Shown: positions 33,834 through 38,204 of the stretch, piece after piece | Numbering within the stretch: the first letter of the stretch is position 1 | How the letters are laid out: every line of letters starts with the position of its first letter | Assembly (NCBI GenBank): GCA_030452305.1 | Contig: JAKDMO010000003.1 | Coordinates: forward strand, 1-38,204 | Origin: Alcaligenaceae bacterium | Lineage (GTDB): Bacteria > Pseudomonadota > Gammaproteobacteria > Burkholderiales > Burkholderiaceae_B | Length of the DNA: 38,204 bases | Direction: 5' to 3' | The notes under the pieces: model-generated | Database searches by the model: none | What the model was told of the DNA's origin: nothing | What the model saw: only the letters and a program-made list of their open reading frames with translations | Made by a program: the position numbers and the translations under genes

Positions 33834-35051
33834 ATGAAACCCATTGATTTTTGCTGCGGCCCCAGCGACACCACACAGGCACGCCGCCGGCAGTTCCTGA
33901 AGCTGTCCACTCTGTTTTCCGTGGCCGGCGCCCTGCCCCTGCTGCAAGTCGGGGCGCGCGCCCGCGCCGCCGAACCCGATGCTCCGGTACGGATCGGCTA
34001 CCTGCCCATCACCGACGCAACGCCCTTGCTGGTCGCCCACCACAACAAGCTGTTCGAACAACAAGGCCTGCAGGTTGAGAAACCACGACGCTTTCGCAGC
34101 TGGTCGCAGATTGTCGAGGCCTTCCTGGCCGGGCAGGTCAATGTGGTTCATCTGCTGATGCCCATGACCATCTGGTCGCGCTACGGCAGCAAATCTCCAG
34201 CCAAGGTCGTGGCCTGGAACCATACCGAAGGGTCTTGCCTGACCGTGCTGCCCGATGTCCAGAAACTGTCGGATCTGGGCGGCACTACCGTTGCCATTCC
34301 GTTCTGGTATTCGGTGCACAACATCGTTCTGCAGCAGATCCTGCAGCAAGCAAACCTGGAGTTCATCAGCGACGGCGATCCCGGCCCCAATCAGGTCAAG
34401 CTGGTCGTGATGTCGCCCGGCGACATGCTGCCGGCCCTGGGCAGCCGCCGGATCAGCGGCTATATCGTTGCAGAGCCTTTCAACGCCATGGCCGAGTTGC
34501 TGAAGGTCGGCAAGGTCTGGCGCTTTACCGGTGATGTCTGGAAAAACCACGCCTGCTGCGTGGTCACCATGCACGAGCGTGATCTGCAGGAGCGCCCCGA
34601 CTGGTCGCAAAAAGTGGTCAATGCCATCGTCCAGGCGCAGGTCTGGACGCGTGGGCATCGCGAGGACGTGGTCAAGATCCTGGCGCGAGACCAGCCCGAC
34701 CCCTACACTCCGCACAACCACGACACGCTGGCCCGCGTATTGCTGCCATCGGCCGAACGGGATGCGCAGTACGCCGAGACCGGCGCGATTCGCCACACGG
34801 CCTGGAAAGAGCAGCGGATCGACTTCCAGCCCTACCCCTTCCCAAGCTACACGGAAAAGCTGGTGGACATGCTGAAGCAAACCTATGTGCTGGGGCAAAA
34901 CGATTTCCTCAAGGAACTCGACCCCGCCTTCGCCGCCCGCGATCTGGTTGATGACCGCTACGTCCGCAATGCCATACAGGCAGCGGGTGGGATGAGCGCC
35001 TTTGGCCTGCCCGAGTCGTTTACCCGGACGGAAACCTTCTCGGTGGCCTGA
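33834..35051 (+). CDS. ABC transporter substrate-binding protein (NrtA/SsuA-like) with Tat-type signal peptide
   Basis: ARRRQFLKLSTLFSVAGALPLL twin-arginine signal, IGYLPITDATPLLVAHHNKLFEQQGLQVE...SWSQIVEAFLAGQVNVVHLLMPM. Confidence 0.9.
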   Translation: MKPIDFCCGPSDTTQARRRQFLKLSTLFSVAGALPLLQVGARARAAEPDAPVRIGYLPITDATPLLVAHHNKLFEQQGLQVEKPRRFRSWSQIVEAFLAGQVNVVHLLMPMTIWSRYGSKSPAKVVAWNHTEGSCLTVLPDVQKLSDLGGTTVAIPFWYSVHNIVLQQILQQANLEFISDGDPGPNQVKLVVMSPGDMLPALGSRRISGYIVAEPFNAMAELLKVGKVWRFTGDVWKNHACCVVTMHERDLQERPDWSQKVVNAIVQAQVWTRGHREDVVKILARDQPDPYTPHNHDTLARVLLPSAERDAQYAETGAIRHTAWKEQRIDFQPYPFPSYTEKLVDMLKQTYVLGQNDFLKELDPAFAARDLVDDRYVRNAIQAAGGMSAFGLPESFTRTETFSVA

Positions 35052-35827
35052 TGAACACCAAAGTGAAATCCATCCCCATGCGCCAGCGCCTGACCCTCAG
35101 TCTGGCCGGACTGCTGGTCCTGCTGCTGTTATGGGCGGTCGGGGTGGCCATGCTGAAGGACGAGGTCGGCATGGCGGGCATGTTCGCACCCGGGGTGGCC
35201 TTCTCGAGCCTAGCGGAGTTGATCGCCAATAACCAGTTGACCATGCATACGCTGGTCAGTCTGAAACGGGTGGCGGTAGGCCTGTTCTGGGCCCTGCTGT
35301 TCGGTGTTCCGATCGGCCTGGCGATCGGTTCGTCGCGCAAATTGGAAACCAGCACCAGCGGTGCATTCCAGTTCCTGCGCATGATATCGCCCCTGTCGTG
35401 GATGCCGGTTGCCGTAATGCTGTTCGGCATCGGCGACGCACCCATCTATTTTCTGCTGAGTTTCGCGGCAGTCTGGCCCATCATCCTGAACACCAGTGCG
35501 GGTGTGCGCCAGCTGGACCCGAAATGGCTGATGCTGGCACACAGCCTCAGTGCGACCCGCCGCGAGGTGCTGCTGCACATCATCCTGCCGGGTTCCCTCG
35601 GGCACATCCTGACCGGCCTGCGCCTGGCAATCGGCATCGTCTGGATCATTCTTGTGCCCTGCGAGATGCTGGGGGTCAGCTCAGGCCTGGGGTACTTCAT
35701 CCTGGATACGCGCGACCGCATGGCGTATTCAGAGCTGATGGCCGTCATCGTGCTGATCGGCGCACTGGGATTCCTGTTGGATACCCTGGCCCAGAGGCTA
35801 CACCGACGCTGGGCGCGCGGTCAGTAA
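35051..35827 (+). CDS. ABC transporter permease (SsuC/NrtB-like)
   Basis: Multiple TM segments; EAA-like loop TSAGVRQLDPKWLMLAHSLSATRREVLLHIILPGSLGHILTGLRLAIGIVW. Confidence 0.91.
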   Translation: MNTKVKSIPMRQRLTLSLAGLLVLLLLWAVGVAMLKDEVGMAGMFAPGVAFSSLAELIANNQLTMHTLVSLKRVAVGLFWALLFGVPIGLAIGSSRKLETSTSGAFQFLRMISPLSWMPVAVMLFGIGDAPIYFLLSFAAVWPIILNTSAGVRQLDPKWLMLAHSLSATRREVLLHIILPGSLGHILTGLRLAIGIVWIILVPCEMLGVSSGLGYFILDTRDRMAYSELMAVIVLIGALGFLLDTLAQRLHRRWARGQ

Positions 35828-35929
35828 TTCCATTTCCAAATCAAACGTGCACTTTGTCGGCTTCGCTTGCCTTACGCCTGTAATGTCTGCGCTTCGCCTT
35901 CGCGTTCACGCTTGATTTGGAAACGGAAT
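35827..35929. repeat. Large imperfect inverted repeat (23-bp arms, 57-nt interior) between convergent permease and uvrD genes
   Basis: ATTCCATTTCCAAATCAAACGTG (35827-35849) vs reverse complement of CACGCTTGATTTGGAAACGGAAT (35907-35929): 21/23 matching. Confidence 0.75.
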
Positions 35930-35952
35930 AAGCCCTCCGGCCCGGGATCGGT

Positions 35953-38204
35953 TCAGCTGATCAGGTCGAGTTTGGCAACGCCCAAAGCAAGCGTTTTGGT
36001 GCCCGCATCGCGGAATTGGATCCTGGCCTGAGCATCCTGGCCGGATCCGCTCAGGGCGATGACCGTCCCTTCGCCAAATCGGGCGTGGCGTACGCCCAGG
36101 CCAATCCGAAAGCACTGCTCGCCCACCATGACGCCCGAAATCTGACTACGTGGCGCACGCGGCTCCATCGATCGGCCCGCCTCGGCGTTCCACCCCGATC
36201 CCCGACGGAAGGCACCGCTCCAGGCGGGCGGGGCCGACTGGCGCTCGCGCGGGGTCAGCCATTTCAGGTGTTCCTCGGGAATTTCGTCCAGGAATCGCGA
36301 ACGCAAGGCATAGCGCGTCTGCCCGTGCAGCATCCGGCTCTGGGCCAGGGTCAGGTAGAGGCGTTCGCGCGCCCGCGTGATCGCCACGTACATCAGGCGG
36401 CGCTCTTCCTCGAGCCCACCGGCATCGAGCAGGCTGTTTTCATGCGGAAACAGGCCTTCCTCTAGCCCTGTGACACATACGACGTCAAATTCCAGACCTT
36501 TTGCGGCGTGCACGGTCATCAACTGCACCGCGTCCTCACCGGCCTGGGCCTGATTGTCGCCGGCTTCGAGCGTCGCATGCGTCAGGAACGCGGCCAAGGG
36601 AGACATGGGCAGCACGCCATCGGCATCCGGGTCGGCCTCAGCGCCAGAGGCGGCCGGCGGGATACGCCCGGCGGGCAGGCCTTCGAGCCCTTCTTCGGCG
36701 ACGAAGGCTGCAGCGGCGTTCACCAGTTCCTGCAAGTTTTCCAGACGGTCCTGGCCCTCGCGATCGGCACGATAATGGGCTTCCAGCCCGCTGTGGTGCA
36801 CGACGTGCTCGACCAGTTCGGGTAGATTTAGGACCTGGGCTTCGTGCGCCATGCTCTGGATCAGAGTGAAAAAACGGGCCAGGTTGGTGCCGCCCTTGCC
36901 AGTCATATAGGGCACTGCGCCGGACAGGCTGACGCCGTACTGCTGGGCCAGGTCGGTCTGCTGTTCGAGCGTGCGCGCGCCGATTCCGCGCGTGGGAAAG
37001 TTCACCACACGCAGCCAGGAGGTATCGTCGTGCGGGCTGTCCATCAGGCGCAGGTAGGCCAACACGTGCTTGACTTCCTGGCGCTCGAAAAAACGTTGCC
37101 CACCATACACCCGGTACGGAATACGGGCCGAAAACAGGGCATGCTCGATCGGTCGTGACTGCGCATTGCTGCGATACAGGATGGCGATCTCGTGGCGTGC
37201 CCGCCCATCGGCGATCAGGGCCCGGATCTCGTCCACCAGCCACTGGGCTTCCAGCAGGTCCGAGGCCTGCTCGACCACCCGTATGGGCTCGCCCTCGCCC
37301 TGCTCGGTCCACAGATTCTTGCCCAGGCGCTGGGTGTTGTGCGAAATCAGGGCATTGGCGGCATCCAGGATATGTCCATAGGATCGGTAATTCTGTTCGA
37401 GACGGATCACGTTGCCATGCGCATAGCGTTGCTCGAAATCCGCCATATTGCCGACGTTTGCGCCCCGGAATGCATAGATCGACTGATCGTCGTCACCGAC
37501 CGCAAACACCGGGGTCTGCGACCCTGCCAGCAGCATCAACCAGCGATACTGCAGCACATTGGTGTCCTGGAACTCGTCGACCAGAATATGCTGGAAACGA
37601 CGCTGATAATGCTCGCGTATCGGGGCGTCGCGTTGCAGCAGTTCATAGGCGCGCAGCAGCAATTCGCCAAAATCCACGACCCCTTCGCGCTCGCACTGAT
37701 CCTGATAGCGCTGATAGAGCTCAGCCAGGCGACGCCCGTGCGGATCGCGCGTATCGATGTCGGATGGGCGCAGGCCGTCTTCCTTTGCGCTGTTGATCAT
37801 ACGCTGCACGTCGCGCGGCGAAAACTGCTCGTCGTCGATGCCGGCCGCCTTCAGCATGCGCTTGATGGCAGACAACTGATCGCTGCTATCCAGGATCTGG
37901 AAGGTCTGGGGCAGGCCCGCATCGCGATAATGCGCACGCAGCAGGCGGTTGCACAGGCCGTGAAAGGTCCCCACCCACATGCCGCGTGTATTGATGGGCA
38001 ATTGCGCCGTCAGGCGCGTGAGCATCTCGCGGGCAGCCTTGTTCGTGAAAGTGACTGCAAGCAGCCCCTGCGGGCTGACCTGACGGGTCTGAATCAGCCA
38101 GGCCATGCGCGTGATCAGCACACGGGTCTTGCCGCTGCCGGCCCCTGCAAGCACCAGCGTATGGACGGCATCCTGCGTGACCGCCTCACGCTGCCGGTCG
38201 TTCA
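35953..38204 (-). CDS. uvrD: ATP-dependent DNA helicase UvrD/Rep family (N-terminus beyond window edge)
   Basis: LNDRQREAVTQDAVHTLVLAGAGSGKTRVLITRMAWL, VDEFQDTN, VGDDDQSIYAFRGANV, LEQNYRS, MTVHAAKGLEFDVV, MYVAITRARERLYL; frame open to window edge. Confidence 0.95.
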   Translation of the reverse strand, partial: NDRQREAVTQDAVHTLVLAGAGSGKTRVLITRMAWLIQTRQVSPQGLLAVTFTNKAAREMLTRLTAQLPINTRGMWVGTFHGLCNRLLRAHYRDAGLPQTFQILDSSDQLSAIKRMLKAAGIDDEQFSPRDVQRMINSAKEDGLRPSDIDTRDPHGRRLAELYQRYQDQCEREGVVDFGELLLRAYELLQRDAPIREHYQRRFQHILVDEFQDTNVLQYRWLMLLAGSQTPVFAVGDDDQSIYAFRGANVGNMADFEQRYAHGNVIRLEQNYRSYGHILDAANALISHNTQRLGKNLWTEQGEGEPIRVVEQASDLLEAQWLVDEIRALIADGRARHEIAILYRSNAQSRPIEHALFSARIPYRVYGGQRFFERQEVKHVLAYLRLMDSPHDDTSWLRVVNFPTRGIGARTLEQQTDLAQQYGVSLSGAVPYMTGKGGTNLARFFTLIQSMAHEAQVLNLPELVEHVVHHSGLEAHYRADREGQDRLENLQELVNAAAAFVAEEGLEGLPAGRIPPAASGAEADPDADGVLPMSPLAAFLTHATLEAGDNQAQAGEDAVQLMTVHAAKGLEFDVVCVTGLEEGLFPHENSLLDAGGLEEERRLMYVAITRARERLYLTLAQSRMLHGQTRYALRSRFLDEIPEEHLKWLTPRERQSAPPAWSGAFRRGSGWNAEAGRSMEPRAPRSQISGVMVGEQCFRIGLGVRHARFGEGTVIALSGSGQDAQARIQFRDAGTKTLALGVAKLDLIS

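Noticed and set aside
33765-34898. 377-aa minus-strand ORF antisense to the substrate-binding protein
   Set aside because: Antisense shadow ORF; the plus strand has a clear Tat signal and NrtA-like sequence.

Overview
The window is a 38 kb chromosomal segment, probably from an Alcaligenaceae-like betaproteobacterium (inferred from gene content and order). Most of it is conserved housekeeping DNA: lysS (partial), iscRSUA with a near-consensus IscR site, a low-molecular-weight protein-tyrosine phosphatase, uvrB, an aromatic/aspartate aminotransferase, lexA with a perfect CTGT-N8-ACAG SOS box, lon, tig-clpP-clpX, tRNA-Leu(UAG), a threonine ammonia-lyase, dapD-dapE-prmB, an ABC-F ATPase, a carboxymuconolactone decarboxylase/acyl-CoA dehydrogenase/NrtT-SsuB-type ABC transporter operon, and uvrD (partial). 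About 10.4 kb between tRNA-Leu and the threonine ammonia-lyase gene (about 14.7-25.1 kb) is an accessory island with a defence-like composition. It holds a small XRE/NadS-like HTH protein with no visible toxin, a type III-like Res (DEAH helicase plus PD-(D/E)XK) and Mod pair, and then a tightly coupled trio. The trio is an AAA_21/OLD-like ATPase, a DUF4276-like TOPRIM protein, and an SF1 UvrD-like helicase with a RelE-like N-terminal domain. It reads as a split, Gabija/PARIS-like OLD system (ATPase + TOPRIM + UvrD-like helicase) embedded directly behind a type III R-M operon. This is the best candidate for an undescribed system here. All homology calls are from motif recognition by eye; no searches were run.
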